Below are positions 25,232 through 34,714 of a DNA stretch of 64,000 nt, piece by piece. The notes beneath the pieces were generated by a model that saw only the letters and a program-made list of their open reading frames with translations, did no database searches and was not told the origin of the DNA. A program made the position numbers and the translations under genes. Each line of letters starts with the position of its first letter. Positions within the stretch are counted from its first letter, which is position 1. Origin of the DNA: Dolosigranulum pigrum ATCC 51524 (lineage in GTDB: Bacteria; Bacillota; Bacilli; Lactobacillales; Carnobacteriaceae_A). The stretch spans positions 1 to 64,000 of the forward strand of contig NZ_JH601104.1 of the NCBI RefSeq assembly GCF_000245815.1, given 5' to 3'.

Positions 25232-26218
25232 ATGTCAACCCTATACGATATTACAATTATTGGTGGTGGCCCTGTAGGAATGTTTGCCGCCTTCTATGCT
25301 GGGATGCGACAAGCTTCGACTAAAATTATCGAATCTCTCCCTATCTTAGGTGGACAACCTCATATTCTTTATCCTGAAAAAATGATCTATGATGTTGGGG
25401 GCTATGCGAGTATAACCGGAGCTGAACTAACTGACCAGTTAATCCAACAAATGAATCACTTTAACCCTACGATCTGTTTAGAAGAAAAAGTATTACTGAT
25501 CGAAGAGGAAGCCGATCAATTCAAACTTACAACCACTAAAGGTACCCACTACTCCAAAACTGTTATTATCGCAACAGGTCAAGGATCATTTAAGCCACGT
25601 CGCTTGCCATTCAATTACCCTGAAGTATTTGAGCAAACTAATTTGCACTATATTGTGCGTAACTTAGAACAATACCGAGATAAAAAAGTGGCGATCTGTG
25701 GTGGTGGAGACTCGGCTGTTGATTGGGCGCTAGCTCTAGAAGGAGTTGCCTCTGAAGTGTCTCTCATCCATCGTCGCAACCAATTCAGAGCTCATGAAGG
25801 GGCCGTCCAACAGTTAGAACAATCATCAGTGCAACTACTCACCCCTTATATTCCCAAACAACTTCACAGTTCAGATAATCGACAGATTGATCAACTAACA
25901 TTGAGCAAGAAACGTTCGAACGACACACTAACTATCGATATCGATTACCTCATCGTTAATTACGGCTTCGTCTCTGCAATGGATGAAGTAAGTGACTGGG
26001 GCATCCAATTAGATAGTCGCGGTATTCTTGTCGATCGCGCCATGACCACCACAGTCCCGGGTATGTTTGCTATCGGTGATGTCGCTCACTATGATGAAAA
26101 AATAAAATTAATTGCAGTAGGTTTCGGTGAAGCACCGACCGCAATCAATCATGCCATGTCTTATATTGATCCAACTGCACACAAACAACCCATTCAAAGT
26201 ACTGAATTATACTTATAA
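25232..26218 (+). CDS. Ferredoxin--NADP(+) reductase, thioredoxin reductase-like (YumC type)
   Basis: 328 residues. FAD-binding IIGGGPVGMFAAFYAG (residues 9-24), NAD(P)-binding VAICGGGDSAVDWALAL, and C-terminal FAIGDVAHYDEKIKLIAVGFGE. There is no CxxC redox pair between them, which separates FNR2 from thioredoxin reductase. It supplies or takes electrons between NADPH and ferredoxin/flavodoxin in the cytoplasm. RBS AAGGAGGAG. Second gene of the three-gene unit. Confidence 0.92.
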   Translation: MSTLYDITIIGGGPVGMFAAFYAGMRQASTKIIESLPILGGQPHILYPEKMIYDVGGYASITGAELTDQLIQQMNHFNPTICLEEKVLLIEEEADQFKLTTTKGTHYSKTVIIATGQGSFKPRRLPFNYPEVFEQTNLHYIVRNLEQYRDKKVAICGGGDSAVDWALALEGVASEVSLIHRRNQFRAHEGAVQQLEQSSVQLLTPYIPKQLHSSDNRQIDQLTLSKKRSNDTLTIDIDYLIVNYGFVSAMDEVSDWGIQLDSRGILVDRAMTTTVPGMFAIGDVAHYDEKIKLIAVGFGEAPTAINHAMSYIDPTAHKQPIQSTELYL

Positions 26219-26235
26219 CTAAAGGAGAGCTAACT

Positions 26236-26751
26236 ATGATTCAAATTCAATCAGATAAAACATTAAGCCAAAAAGCTATTGCCCGCATTCAAGAACGTGG
26301 TGTTACTCTTGAAGATATTGCCGAACTGGTCTATGACTTACAAAAGCCGTACCTAAAAGAATTATCCATGGAACATTGCTTAGATAATGTCAAAAAAGTC
26401 TTGGAAAAACGAGAAGTATGTAATGCCGTTCTAACGGGTATCGAGCTCGATATCCTAACAGAAGAAGGCAAACTCTCTAGCCCTCTCAGTGAAATTATCG
26501 CCTCTGATGAAGGACTATACGGTATTGATGAAGTCTTGGCACTGTCTATTGTTAATGTCTATGGCTCCATTGGGTTTACGAATTTCGGATACTTGGACAA
26601 GACCAAACCAAAAATCATCTCTAAACTCGATACACATCTTGATTCTGACATGACTCATACGTTCTTAGATGATATTGTGGGCGCTATTGCTGCAGCTGCT
26701 GCCAGTCGCATTGCCCATGCTGATCCTGGTGTCTCCGCGATTATGCAATAA
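26236..26751 (+). CDS. pgpA: Phosphatidylglycerophosphatase A family protein (YutG type)
   Basis: 171 residues. Family pattern in the C-terminal half: IIASDEGLYGIDEVLALSIV, then GFTNFGYLDKTKP and HTFLDDIVGAIAAAAASRI. PgpA removes phosphate from phosphatidylglycerol phosphate; the Firmicutes branch lacks the clear membrane helices of the E. coli protein and its role is less certain. AAAGGAGAG precedes ATG; terminator after it. Confidence 0.85.
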   Translation: MIQIQSDKTLSQKAIARIQERGVTLEDIAELVYDLQKPYLKELSMEHCLDNVKKVLEKREVCNAVLTGIELDILTEEGKLSSPLSEIIASDEGLYGIDEVLALSIVNVYGSIGFTNFGYLDKTKPKIISKLDTHLDSDMTHTFLDDIVGAIAAAAASRIAHADPGVSAIMQ

Positions 26752-26762
26752 TCTTATTAAAC

Positions 26763-26800
26763 AAAAATCGTTTATCTTTGCAAAAAGATAAACGATTTTT
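26763..26800. terminator. Bidirectional terminator between pgpA and TIGR01906 gene
   Basis: AAAAATCGTTTATCTTT (26763-26779) / AAAGATAAACGATTTTT (26784-26800), perfect 17-bp stem. Confidence 0.93.
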
Positions 26801-27442
26801 TTAACGCGACTGACTAACCTTCCCTATTAAATAACCTCCAACCAGCATACTCTCTAACAAAATAAAGGCAAATAAAAAACAATACATAAAGAAATCTTGC
26901 GTTAGGACCGTAATAATGGGGTCTGTTGCGGGATTAAATAGCCAATCCTCATTGTTAAATAAAATTTGGTGGAACAAAACAAACATATAATCAAAGCTGA
27001 ACGCTAAAAACACTGTCAATCCTATCGGCACAACCATTGCTACCTTAAAAGGCTGTCGCAGCGACCACAGATAGTGTTGTTGCTTCAAATAATTCACATA
27101 ATATATTGAACCTATCGCACTTATAAAAAGGACCGCATAATTAACCCCAAATAACACCTTCACTTCATAAAAATGAAATGCTCCACTGGCAGATATCGGA
27201 AAATCCGGCATATTCAATTCATTAATCCATGGTACGTGTAAATAGCGTAATAGCACATAATAATTTTCCATAATCGTCTCATGAGACAGCCCAACTTGTT
27301 CGGGAATATTCCCAATATAGAGTGACCATTCAAACAGTGGCACAAATAAAATCGTTAACGCAATACTGAGGGTCAAAATTGTCAAAAACAAACTAGTCTT
27401 GCCTAATAGATGACCCAGTTTATATTTATTCACTCGCTTCAC
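26801..27442 (-). CDS. TIGR01906 (DUF1461) integral membrane protein
   Basis: 213 residues, four to five membrane helices (~15-40, 95-120, 130-155, 185-208). It matches the Lactobacillales membrane family that is encoded beside the YutF-type HAD phosphatase and YutD, as here. Function unknown. It starts 3 bp after the HAD gene, so co-translated. Its stop codon overlaps the T tract of the terminator. Confidence 0.85.
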   Translation of the reverse strand: MKRVNKYKLGHLLGKTSLFLTILTLSIALTILFVPLFEWSLYIGNIPEQVGLSHETIMENYYVLLRYLHVPWINELNMPDFPISASGAFHFYEVKVLFGVNYAVLFISAIGSIYYVNYLKQQHYLWSLRQPFKVAMVVPIGLTVFLAFSFDYMFVLFHQILFNNEDWLFNPATDPIITVLTQDFFMYCFLFAFILLESMLVGGYLIGKVSQSR

Positions 27443-27445
27443 AAC

Positions 27446-28213
27446 CTATTCTATTTCCCAGTCATCTAATGTTTCAATGACATAAGTGGGTTGTTTCTCC
27501 ACCTGTTCCAAGTCTTGCTTTGTGGTAAAGCCACTCAAAACAAGTAACGTATCAATTTCATTATCGAGCCCAGAACGGATATCCGTCTCGTAGTTATCCC
27601 CCACCATTAAAACTTCTGAGGCTTGACAACCTAATTTTTCCAGAGCTTTTTCCATAATAATAGCTTCTGGTTTCCCGATGAATTTTGGCGACACATCTAC
27701 TGCTTTTTCTACGAACGCAACTAATGCCCCATTGCTCGGCGACATTCCCCGCTCAGTTGGAATATTAGTATCTTTATTCGTCGCAAAAAATTGTGCTCCC
27801 GCTTGAATAAGTAATACCGCTTTTTCTAACTTTTCATAAGTCACTTGGCGGTCTAATCCAATCACTACATAATCAGGTGCTTGATCATCGAAGATCAGTC
27901 CTTTTTCTGACAGGGCATCGAGTAAGCCCTTTTCCCCAACAGCATAAACCGTCTTTCCACCTAACGAAGCTAAATAATCGGCTGTGGCCAATGAACTGGT
28001 ATACACCTCTTCAGGATAAGCCTCTACCCCAACCCGACGCAACTGCTCTACCTTATCACTTGGATGTCCGGTCGAATTATTTGTTAAGAACAAAAACGGC
28101 ACCTCTTTTGCACGTAAGCGCTCAATAAAGCCGGGTGCTTCTTTAATCGGATCTGCACCGCGATACATGGTTCCGTCCAAATCAATAATATATCCTTGAT
28201 AATTTTTTTTCAC
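27446..28213 (-). CDS. HAD superfamily IIA phosphatase (TIGR01457, YutF type)
   Basis: 255 residues. HAD motif I DLDGTMYRG (residues 12-20), motif II LFLTNNSTG, C2 cap domain of the NagD type, and motifs III/IV in KPEAIIMEKALEKL and LMVGDNYETDIRSGLDN. A cytoplasmic sugar- or nucleotide-phosphate phosphatase; substrate not predictable. Middle gene of yutD-HAD-TIGR01906. Confidence 0.92.
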   Translation of the reverse strand: MKKNYQGYIIDLDGTMYRGADPIKEAPGFIERLRAKEVPFLFLTNNSTGHPSDKVEQLRRVGVEAYPEEVYTSSLATADYLASLGGKTVYAVGEKGLLDALSEKGLIFDDQAPDYVVIGLDRQVTYEKLEKAVLLIQAGAQFFATNKDTNIPTERGMSPSNGALVAFVEKAVDVSPKFIGKPEAIIMEKALEKLGCQASEVLMVGDNYETDIRSGLDNEIDTLLVLSGFTTKQDLEQVEKQPTYVIETLDDWEIE

Positions 28214-28241
28214 GTGATTGCACTACCTTCCGCTATTTTAG

Positions 28242-28709
28242 TTATTTTGATTTATGGGGCTTCTTTTTAAACTTCGCTTTTTTCTTATGATACTGCTGGT
28301 TGTCCTTGCTATTATAGGGTTTAAAGTGCTTTTTAGGCGCCAACCGTTGCAAAACAAAATACGGACAACCAAAATTACAAAACTCAGCTAAATAATCTTC
28401 TAAATACGAAATTCGCATATCAACCGGTACTTTGCGTTGATGATCAGCATAAAATCCGCGTAACCTTAAGGCTTCACGCGATAGATCACCGACAATATAG
28501 TCATATTTTTCAAAAAATTCTGTGTAACGATTTTCTAGCACCTCTATAGCTAGTGCCTCTTTATAATTTTGTACAATTTCATATTTAACACCATTAATCA
28601 TTAAGTGGTTACTGTCAATTTTTTTAATTAATCGTTTAGTTTCAGTTAAATTTACTTGCTCTTCAATGAGTTGGTCTGTTTTTTTATCTACTGATTTCTT
28701 CTGAATCAT
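28242..28709 (-). CDS. YutD family protein (DUF1027)
   Basis: 155 residues from ATG 28709; 14 more codons are open upstream but AAGGAAGTGGGG sits just before this start. Core motif NYKEALAIEVLENRYTEFFEKYDYIVGD and SYLEDYLAEFCNFGCPYFV are the family's own. The C-terminus is very Lys-rich. Function unknown; the gene order with the HAD and TIGR01906 genes is conserved in Lactobacillales. Confidence 0.87.
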   Translation of the reverse strand: MIQKKSVDKKTDQLIEEQVNLTETKRLIKKIDSNHLMINGVKYEIVQNYKEALAIEVLENRYTEFFEKYDYIVGDLSREALRLRGFYADHQRKVPVDMRISYLEDYLAEFCNFGCPYFVLQRLAPKKHFKPYNSKDNQQYHKKKAKFKKKPHKSK

Positions 28710-28847
28710 TAATTTCCCCACTTCCTTAACTATTCTCTTCCATTTTATCATAAGTCATGGTGCAGAAAACACTGATAACAATTATGATGCTCGCTAGATC
28801 ATTGTAAAAATAATGATATGATGTGCTATTCTTTGTGATATAGTGTT

Positions 28848-30086
28848 ATGCTATTGACAGCGGGTCTGCTTATGGGCTGTTCACATATCGATCACTATCA
28901 ACAAGCCCTTAGTGGTGACTCGAATGAAGCCGATAGTACCCAGTCATCATCCAATGTTGCCCTATCGGAAGATACAGCTGAACAAACAGATACAGCTAAA
29001 CAAGCTACTAGCAAGTCTGAAGAAGAACTAGAACAAGAGACTACTCTCCCTTCTAATACTACTCAGCTTGAATTAGTAGATATTTTAGACGGACATCCTA
29101 TTACACCTAAATCAATTGTTTCTAATGGTCAAGGCAAGTTATTGACAAATAATATGATGTATTCGCACAATGTCGCTTTATTTGATGCTGAGACATTACA
29201 GTTGGATCATGTCTTATCAGATTCTGTTGATTTTTCTGCATTCGATGTACCTGGTTATGAAGATTATGTTGGAGAGATTGCCGGCGCACCTGTAGAAGCG
29301 GTTTGGACCGATGATGGACAATATGCTTATGTATCGAACTATTCTCTAGCTGGTGTAGGCGCAAGTGCTGATGATAATTGTTCTCATGGAGATGCGATTA
29401 CTCCTTCTGTTGTTTATCGTTACTCACTCGCCCAACAAGATTGGGATCAGGTCATTCCAGTCGGGCGTGTACCGAAGTATGTTGCCCTGTCGCCCGATCA
29501 ATCAAAATTACTCGTATCTAACTGGTGTGATAATTCACTATCCGTTATTGATACGAAAACAACCAAAGAAATTATGCAGATTCCTCTCAATACTTTCCCT
29601 CGAGGAATTGTTGTCTTACCTGATAATGAGACAGCTTACGTGACTGCTATGTATGCCCATGAAGTTTACCGCGTGAACTTATCAACGGGTGAACATGAAG
29701 TAGCCTTTGCAACAGGGGACTATTCGAAGCCACGTCACTTAGTACTCAGTCCAGACGGCAAAACGGTTTATTTAACATTATCTGCATCGAATGAATTATG
29801 GTCATTCGATGCTACAAGTGGGGAAATTTTGCAAAAAACAGCAACAGGACTTGAACCTCGAACAATGGAAATTTCTGAAGATGGAACGGCTCTTTATGTC
29901 GTTAATTATGATGAAGCAACCATGTCTAAATTTGATGCCAATAGTTTAGAGGAGATTCAGCGCGTTGACACACATGCTAGTCCCATCGGTGTAACGTATG
30001 ATCAGACAACCGATACCGTGTGGGTAGCTAACTACAATGGGACACTTCATGTCTTCGATGATACCGCCGAACAATCAACAAACTAA
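28848..30086 (+). CDS. Lipoprotein with YVTN-type beta-propeller
   Basis: 412 residues. Lipobox LLMGC with Cys11, so a very short signal peptide lacking the usual basic residues; the frame closes 9 bp upstream of the ATG and no ribosome site is visible. A Ser/Thr/Glu linker (~20-70) precedes a propeller of repeated blades such as YVALSPDQSKLLVSNW, GIVVLPDNETAYVTAMY, LVLSPDGKTVYLTLS and MEISEDGTALYVVNY, typical of YncE/lactonase-like proteins. Cell-surface role unknown. The odd start suggests a leaderless transcript or damage to the 5' end. Confidence 0.82.
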   Translation: MLLTAGLLMGCSHIDHYQQALSGDSNEADSTQSSSNVALSEDTAEQTDTAKQATSKSEEELEQETTLPSNTTQLELVDILDGHPITPKSIVSNGQGKLLTNNMMYSHNVALFDAETLQLDHVLSDSVDFSAFDVPGYEDYVGEIAGAPVEAVWTDDGQYAYVSNYSLAGVGASADDNCSHGDAITPSVVYRYSLAQQDWDQVIPVGRVPKYVALSPDQSKLLVSNWCDNSLSVIDTKTTKEIMQIPLNTFPRGIVVLPDNETAYVTAMYAHEVYRVNLSTGEHEVAFATGDYSKPRHLVLSPDGKTVYLTLSASNELWSFDATSGEILQKTATGLEPRTMEISEDGTALYVVNYDEATMSKFDANSLEEIQRVDTHASPIGVTYDQTTDTVWVANYNGTLHVFDDTAEQSTN

Positions 30087-30105
30087 CTTATTCATACAAA
30101 AAAAT

Positions 30106-30154
30106 ATGCTACTTAAGGTCGACTCTACCGTTAACCATTAAGTAGCATTTTTTT
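30106..30154. terminator. Bidirectional terminator
   Basis: ATGCTACTTAA (30106-30116) / TTAAGTAGCAT (30138-30148), with A run before and T run after; serves the propeller gene and the convergent permease gene. Confidence 0.9.
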
Positions 30155-31463
30155 AGGCACGTTTTTTCAAAACAATATTCAAGATTAAAGCAGCTAATGT
30201 TCCGGTTGAAATACCTGATGATAGGACCATCTGGACAGCTGCTGGAAGTCCATTCAACACATCTGGGCGTACAGTAACGCCAATACCCAGTGCAAAGGCA
30301 ACAGAAATAATCAACAGTTCTCGATCGCCTAATTCGATTTGCGATAAGACTTTCAATCCTTGTGCCGCAACTAAACCAAACATAATAACACCCACACCAC
30401 CTAAGACGGGTTGTGGCATTACTGAGATCAAGGCACTCAACTTAGGAAAAACACCTAACCCTGCTAACATAATTCCCGCAACAATCATCACATGACGACT
30501 TGCAACTTTTGTCAAGGCAACTAATCCCACATTCTGGGAGAAAGCCGTATTAGGTCCTGCACCGAAAACTCCAGCTAACAGTGAGCCCACTGCATCCGCC
30601 AATACACCACCAGCTGTTTGTTCGCTATCCACTGATTCATTTGCCGCTTCTCCAATTGCCATCATAATACCGAATGTTCCAATCATCGAGACCACATAGG
30701 CCGGAATAAAAGAAAGAATTGAGGCTGGATTGAATACTACCCCATAGCGAAAAATATTAGGCAAAGCAAACCAAGATGCTTCACTAACTGCTGTTAAATC
30801 AACCATGCCTAGCGGTAAACAAATTAAGTAACCAAAGACCATCCCAATAAATACTGACGCTGTACTTGCAATACCTTTCCCATAATGATTCAAAAATAAA
30901 GTAAATAGCATAATAATAAAGGCAACCGTAATATTTTGCAGTGAGCCGTAATCTTCAGCCCCTACGCCACCTGCCGCCCAATCAATCGAAACAGGCAATA
31001 GCGTAATCCCAATTAAGGCAACAACCGTCCCTGTAATGAGCGGTGGGAAAAATTTTGTCAATGGTTTAATAAAACGACTCAAAATAGCTTCAACAAGCGA
31101 TCCACCTATCGTTGCACCAACAATCCCTGCCATACCAAATTGAGCTCCAACACTGATTTGAGGATTTACAAAAGTGAAATCTGTTCCCATCATACCGGGA
31201 AGACGTGCTCCAATTGGGCCAATACCGTACGATTGAATAACTGTCGCTACTCCTGCAGCAAAGATTGTTGCACTCACAATCACGCCAGTTTGCTCAACGT
31301 CAAATCCTAATGCCCCCGAAACCACGAGTGGCACAGCAATAATTCCCGCAAAAGCTGCTAAGATATGCTGCAATGCTAATATAATGGTTATTCCTAGTGG
31401 CGGCCGGTCCTGCACACCATAGGCTAATTCTTGTGTCTTATGTGCTGATGTTGTTTGAGACAT
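30153..31463 (-). CDS. NCS2-family purine/uracil (xanthine-type) permease
   Basis: 436 residues, twelve or more hydrophobic segments. The family signature appears as AFSQNVGLVALTKVASR, and GTDFTFVNPQISVG and PVLGGVGVIMFGLVA mark the substrate site. It most resembles xanthine/urate permeases (PbuX, PucK), moving nucleobase with protons. Single gene; candidate PurR boxes upstream (31521-31581) support a purine substrate. RBS TGGAGCGATAAG. Confidence 0.9.
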   Translation of the reverse strand: MSQTTSAHKTQELAYGVQDRPPLGITIILALQHILAAFAGIIAVPLVVSGALGFDVEQTGVIVSATIFAAGVATVIQSYGIGPIGARLPGMMGTDFTFVNPQISVGAQFGMAGIVGATIGGSLVEAILSRFIKPLTKFFPPLITGTVVALIGITLLPVSIDWAAGGVGAEDYGSLQNITVAFIIMLFTLFLNHYGKGIASTASVFIGMVFGYLICLPLGMVDLTAVSEASWFALPNIFRYGVVFNPASILSFIPAYVVSMIGTFGIMMAIGEAANESVDSEQTAGGVLADAVGSLLAGVFGAGPNTAFSQNVGLVALTKVASRHVMIVAGIMLAGLGVFPKLSALISVMPQPVLGGVGVIMFGLVAAQGLKVLSQIELGDRELLIISVAFALGIGVTVRPDVLNGLPAAVQMVLSSGISTGTLAALILNIVLKKRA

Positions 31464-31520
31464 CTTATCGCTCCATTCGTTTTTTAATTATTTATCATCT
31501 CTTTCTATTAATATACATTA

Positions 31521-31581
31521 ATTTCATTCGGTTTTCAATAGATTAATCGAATATTTTTAATTTTATATTATTTAATGTTCG
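31521..31581 (-). promoter_or_regulatory. Candidate PurBox elements upstream of the purine permease
   Basis: Minus strand: ACCGAATGAAAT near 31521-31532 and CGAACATT at 31574-31581; plus strand: CGAATATT at 31548-31555. They resemble the PurR box core CGAACAWT but none is exact. Confidence 0.3.
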
Positions 31582-31601
31582 TTTTTAGTCTGGTTTCAAC
31601 T

Positions 31602-32318
31602 TTACTCAAGGTAGCTGCTTCCATCACTATAATCAATCATCACACCGGCTTGTTCATTGGGCACAAAGATATTAAATTGCAAAGTCTCACCATTATCATC
31701 CTGCGACCAGCCCATCATTTGAACCCCATGTGGGACGAGATTATCGTTATCATAAATTGGTATAACACTGTAGACGACACGCATTCCTTGTTCGACCACA
31801 TGAGCGACAAAGTTCTCAAACGGCAACATCCCTTCCGCATTGAATTGACGCGTGCCCGTGATGAAGTTCTCATAATCATTATTCCCCGTTAGCTGCCAAC
31901 CTAACAAGTGCGACCGATTATATAACCAGTTCCCTGAAACTATTTCATAGTTTGCTTGTTTCCATCCACTTGGTTCAAACGTTGGGTTATCTCCGCGTTG
32001 TTCTGGTGGTAATAATTCTTCATCGAGTAGCGCAATTGCGGCTTGTGCACGACCGAATTGATCCAGTGGCGACAAGTCATAAAATGGCTCCTCCGCCTCC
32101 AATAACTCTGAATCAAATACGGGAATATTATCATTAATCTCTATATACAGCTCTCCCAATGGCAAGTCATCAGCACGAGGAATCTCGCCCGCAGGATCTG
32201 TATTCTGACCCGTCTGGACACTCCCCATTGCTGACCGATCTTGACTATCTAAATAATGACACCCCATCAAGAAGCCGGACAGCCCCAGGAAGAGAGCCAT
32301 AAACATGTATTTTTTCAT
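31602..32318 (-). CDS. DNA/RNA non-specific endonuclease, exported lipoprotein
   Basis: 238 residues. Lipobox GFLMGC (Cys20), so anchored outside the membrane. The beta-beta-alpha-metal nuclease core is WLYNRSHLLGWQLTG followed by NFITGTRQFN, as in streptococcal Spd/EndA nucleases, with His in RSHLLG as general base. Likely degrades extracellular DNA for nutrient use or competence. AAGGAG precedes ATG. Single gene. Confidence 0.87.
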   Translation of the reverse strand: MKKYMFMALFLGLSGFLMGCHYLDSQDRSAMGSVQTGQNTDPAGEIPRADDLPLGELYIEINDNIPVFDSELLEAEEPFYDLSPLDQFGRAQAAIALLDEELLPPEQRGDNPTFEPSGWKQANYEIVSGNWLYNRSHLLGWQLTGNNDYENFITGTRQFNAEGMLPFENFVAHVVEQGMRVVYSVIPIYDNDNLVPHGVQMMGWSQDDNGETLQFNIFVPNEQAGVMIDYSDGSSYLE

Positions 32319-32516
32319 AGATAACTCCTTCTCTTCTATCTAACAAATAACAATATAACAACAGCAAACATTCACTACAACAGCTGCTCATTCCGATTCA
32401 TCAGTTGTAGAACTGCCACCTGTAAAATCAATGGTTAAAGCTGCTAATTTTTAGATCTATTCAGGTGGATTACTATCATTGTAAACTGAGATTCATGTAA
32501 CAATTTTATGTAATTA

Positions 32517-33026
32517 TCATTTTAATTGTCTTTCCATTATAACAATTGTTCCCTGACCGTTATCGCTTTCTATTCCTTTTGGTACGAAATTATTTTTATT
32601 CCAAAATGCCGCACTTTGAGAGTTTCCTTTCATATAACCAAGTCGGATTGCTGAAAAACTAATTTCCCTTAATTCTGAGAAACATTCATCTATAGTCTCT
32701 GTCCCTACTCCAGTTCCTTGTTTATCAGATAATACCATGAATAATCCAATAAATGCGGTGTCTTCATTAGGATAATACAGAATCAAATCCATAATAGCAA
32801 TAAGCTCCTTTTCTTCAAAGAAACCAATATAGTATTTATCTTCTAAGCTCTTTTTTGGTGGCAAAGCTTTCATATCATCTAACACACTCTGTATGTTCGG
32901 AGTAGGAGGACAATGCTCAAAATAAAGCGGGTTTGTACATTCTAGTTTTAATACAGCTGGAGCATCTGATGCCTTTAGTTCTTTTACTTTATATTTTGTA
33001 GATAATTTGTTTATTTCTATTCTCAT
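32517..33026 (-). CDS. GNAT family N-acetyltransferase
   Basis: 169 residues. Acetyl-CoA pyrophosphate loop LSDKQGTGVGTETIDECF (the Q/RxxGxG/A pattern) and the late strand SAAFWNKNNFVPKG. Substrate unknown. It is followed on the same strand by nothing and preceded by a Nudix gene 32 bp away; both differ from their neighbours in being AT-richer, which may mean a later arrival. Confidence 0.85.
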   Translation of the reverse strand: MRIEINKLSTKYKVKELKASDAPAVLKLECTNPLYFEHCPPTPNIQSVLDDMKALPPKKSLEDKYYIGFFEEKELIAIMDLILYYPNEDTAFIGLFMVLSDKQGTGVGTETIDECFSELREISFSAIRLGYMKGNSQSAAFWNKNNFVPKGIESDNGQGTIVIMERQLK

Positions 33027-33058
33027 GCTAACACTTCCGCAAATTGCAATTTAGATAA

Positions 33059-33544
33059 TTATAATCTTTCATCTGTCACAATGTGTAAAATTTCTTTATG
33101 TTTAGATTGTAAATATGACTTCATAAATACAGGATATGCCACAACCTTATCAAGGTCTTCAATGGGTACCCAATGCATATTTTCTTTAACTCCTTGAGTA
33201 AAACTATTACTCATTAATTTTTGTGTCCCTCTTGATTTCATTAAAAAATAAAAAGCTATTTCATGAGAATCTAATCCTTTATATTTTCCTGTAGACTCAA
33301 CAAAGAAATTTTCATGGATAATTGCAAGATGTTCAATTTCATAATGAATTCCCGTTTCTTCAAACACTTCTCTTTGCACGGCTTCTTCGGCCGTTTCACC
33401 AATATGAACTCCTCCGCCAATCGAATAGTAATAGTCATTTATTTCATTTCCGGCAAATAGAACACAGTCATTTTCAACAATAATTGCTGCAGCTCTATAC
33501 CTGAATCTTTTATTTTTACTTTGAAAACAACAATCTTTCTGCAT
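33059..33544 (-). CDS. Nudix hydrolase
   Basis: 161 residues. Complete Nudix box GGGVHIGETAEEAVQREVFEETGI (read in two overlapping parts; Gly, Glu, ARG-Glu and EExG all present). Cytoplasmic pyrophosphohydrolase of unknown substrate. Probably paired with the GNAT gene downstream. Confidence 0.88.
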   Translation of the reverse strand: MQKDCCFQSKNKRFRYRAAAIIVENDCVLFAGNEINDYYYSIGGGVHIGETAEEAVQREVFEETGIHYEIEHLAIIHENFFVESTGKYKGLDSHEIAFYFLMKSRGTQKLMSNSFTQGVKENMHWVPIEDLDKVVAYPVFMKSYLQSKHKEILHIVTDERL

Positions 33545-34393
33545 CTTTATTCTATCCTTCTCTTTATGTTGATGTACTGTTTACAACATTTATTTTTGTA
33601 ATAACCGCTCTAAACAGCACACCAACTATTTATTTTTTGAGTTTTAAACTTTGGTAGAAGTCTTGAACTCCTTGTATTTACACAACTATTTACCTCTATC
33701 ACTATTATGACACGAAACCCTTTGGACACATCCTAGCATCTGTCAGCTCACGATAGTCCAAGTATGTACAAGAAAGATCAAGCACTAGCGTCAACTCATT
33801 GTTTTAGCAACACTTTTCTTGATCATTATTGGGCAAGAAATCAATCACATTAAAGCATAGCGTTCGAATTTGTGGATACGTCATACAAAAGAGCGTCTGT
33901 CTGAATAGATTGATCTCATACTTATGCCAATGCCTCACTTGCTTAAGCTAATTATACATTTGATCAACTTGGTGCGTGTCATACGGAACACCTTACAGCG
34001 CATGCTTGTGCTTGCGTTAATTGCTTGCGATGTCATAATAATCTAAATTTCTTACCAGCTTTCAACGGAAATCACACCTTCCTGATGTCCACAATACAAG
34101 ACATCGCCTGGACATCTATTCGCTTATCATGTACAATGTCAGTGTAACATAGATGGAAGCGAATAAAAAGCAGACAAAGGGAGTGATCACATTGAAGTAA
34201 TCCATTAAAATCCCCGCCGGCAATTATTCATTCTCTTTCACTAAGATGCTTCACTGATTGATAAAGTACGCTACTATAAAAAAGAAGACTATACAATGAA
34301 TATCAAAAAAAATTATTACCACCTTATCTACTGTTGCGATTTGCAGCTGTAGGTTGTGGACTATCAGCTTTAACCGATTAGGAGGTGATTATA
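33545..34393. other. 849-bp stretch without a recognisable gene
   Basis: Both strands are broken by frequent stops. A short frame starting at 34295 (MNIKK...) meets an 8-A run; with one A fewer it would read as a 36-residue signal-peptide-like sequence ending inside the next gene. The stretch 33680-34140 has the look of decayed coding DNA, but I cannot match it to any family. Confidence 0.5.
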
Positions 34394-34594
34394 ATGATCA
34401 ACCGTAAGTCATTCAATTTTACATCGACATTTATTGTGTTCCCGCTAGCGAGCCTGATCGCGTTTATCATATTTATGCTGTTGTGTAACCAATCTTTTAT
34501 CATGGCGGGATTGATCATGACGGTGATTTACTACATTACCGTTAGTATCATAATTGCAACGAAATATCATGTGACCCTCATTGAGAAAGAATAG
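34394..34594 (+). CDS. Small two-helix membrane protein
   Basis: 66 residues with two hydrophobic segments (~13-32 and ~36-56) and a charged end. Near-perfect ribosome site GGAGGTGATTATA before the ATG supports expression. Family not recognised. Confidence 0.65.
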   Translation: MINRKSFNFTSTFIVFPLASLIAFIIFMLLCNQSFIMAGLIMTVIYYITVSIIIATKYHVTLIEKE

Positions 34595-34647
34595 CCTAGC
34601 ATTCAATTATGAGCAAAACGCTCCCTTACCCATACCAAATATAGAAG

Positions 34648-34688
34648 AACCAGCAATTCCCTAATCATACTTATAGGAGTTGCTGGTT
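34648..34688. terminator. Bidirectional terminator before cutC
   Basis: AACCAGCAATTCC / GGAGTTGCTGGTT, 13-bp stem with one wobble; T tract on the plus side. Confidence 0.75.
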
Positions 34689-34714
34689 TCATTTATACTG
34701 ACAATATTTATAGT

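Noticed and set aside
33850..33880. GTTCGAAT resembling a tRNA T-loop
   Set aside because: No cloverleaf can be drawn around it and no CCA-side acceptor stem pairs.
33680..34140. Possible transposase remnant
   Set aside because: No frame on either strand gives a recognisable motif; not claimed.
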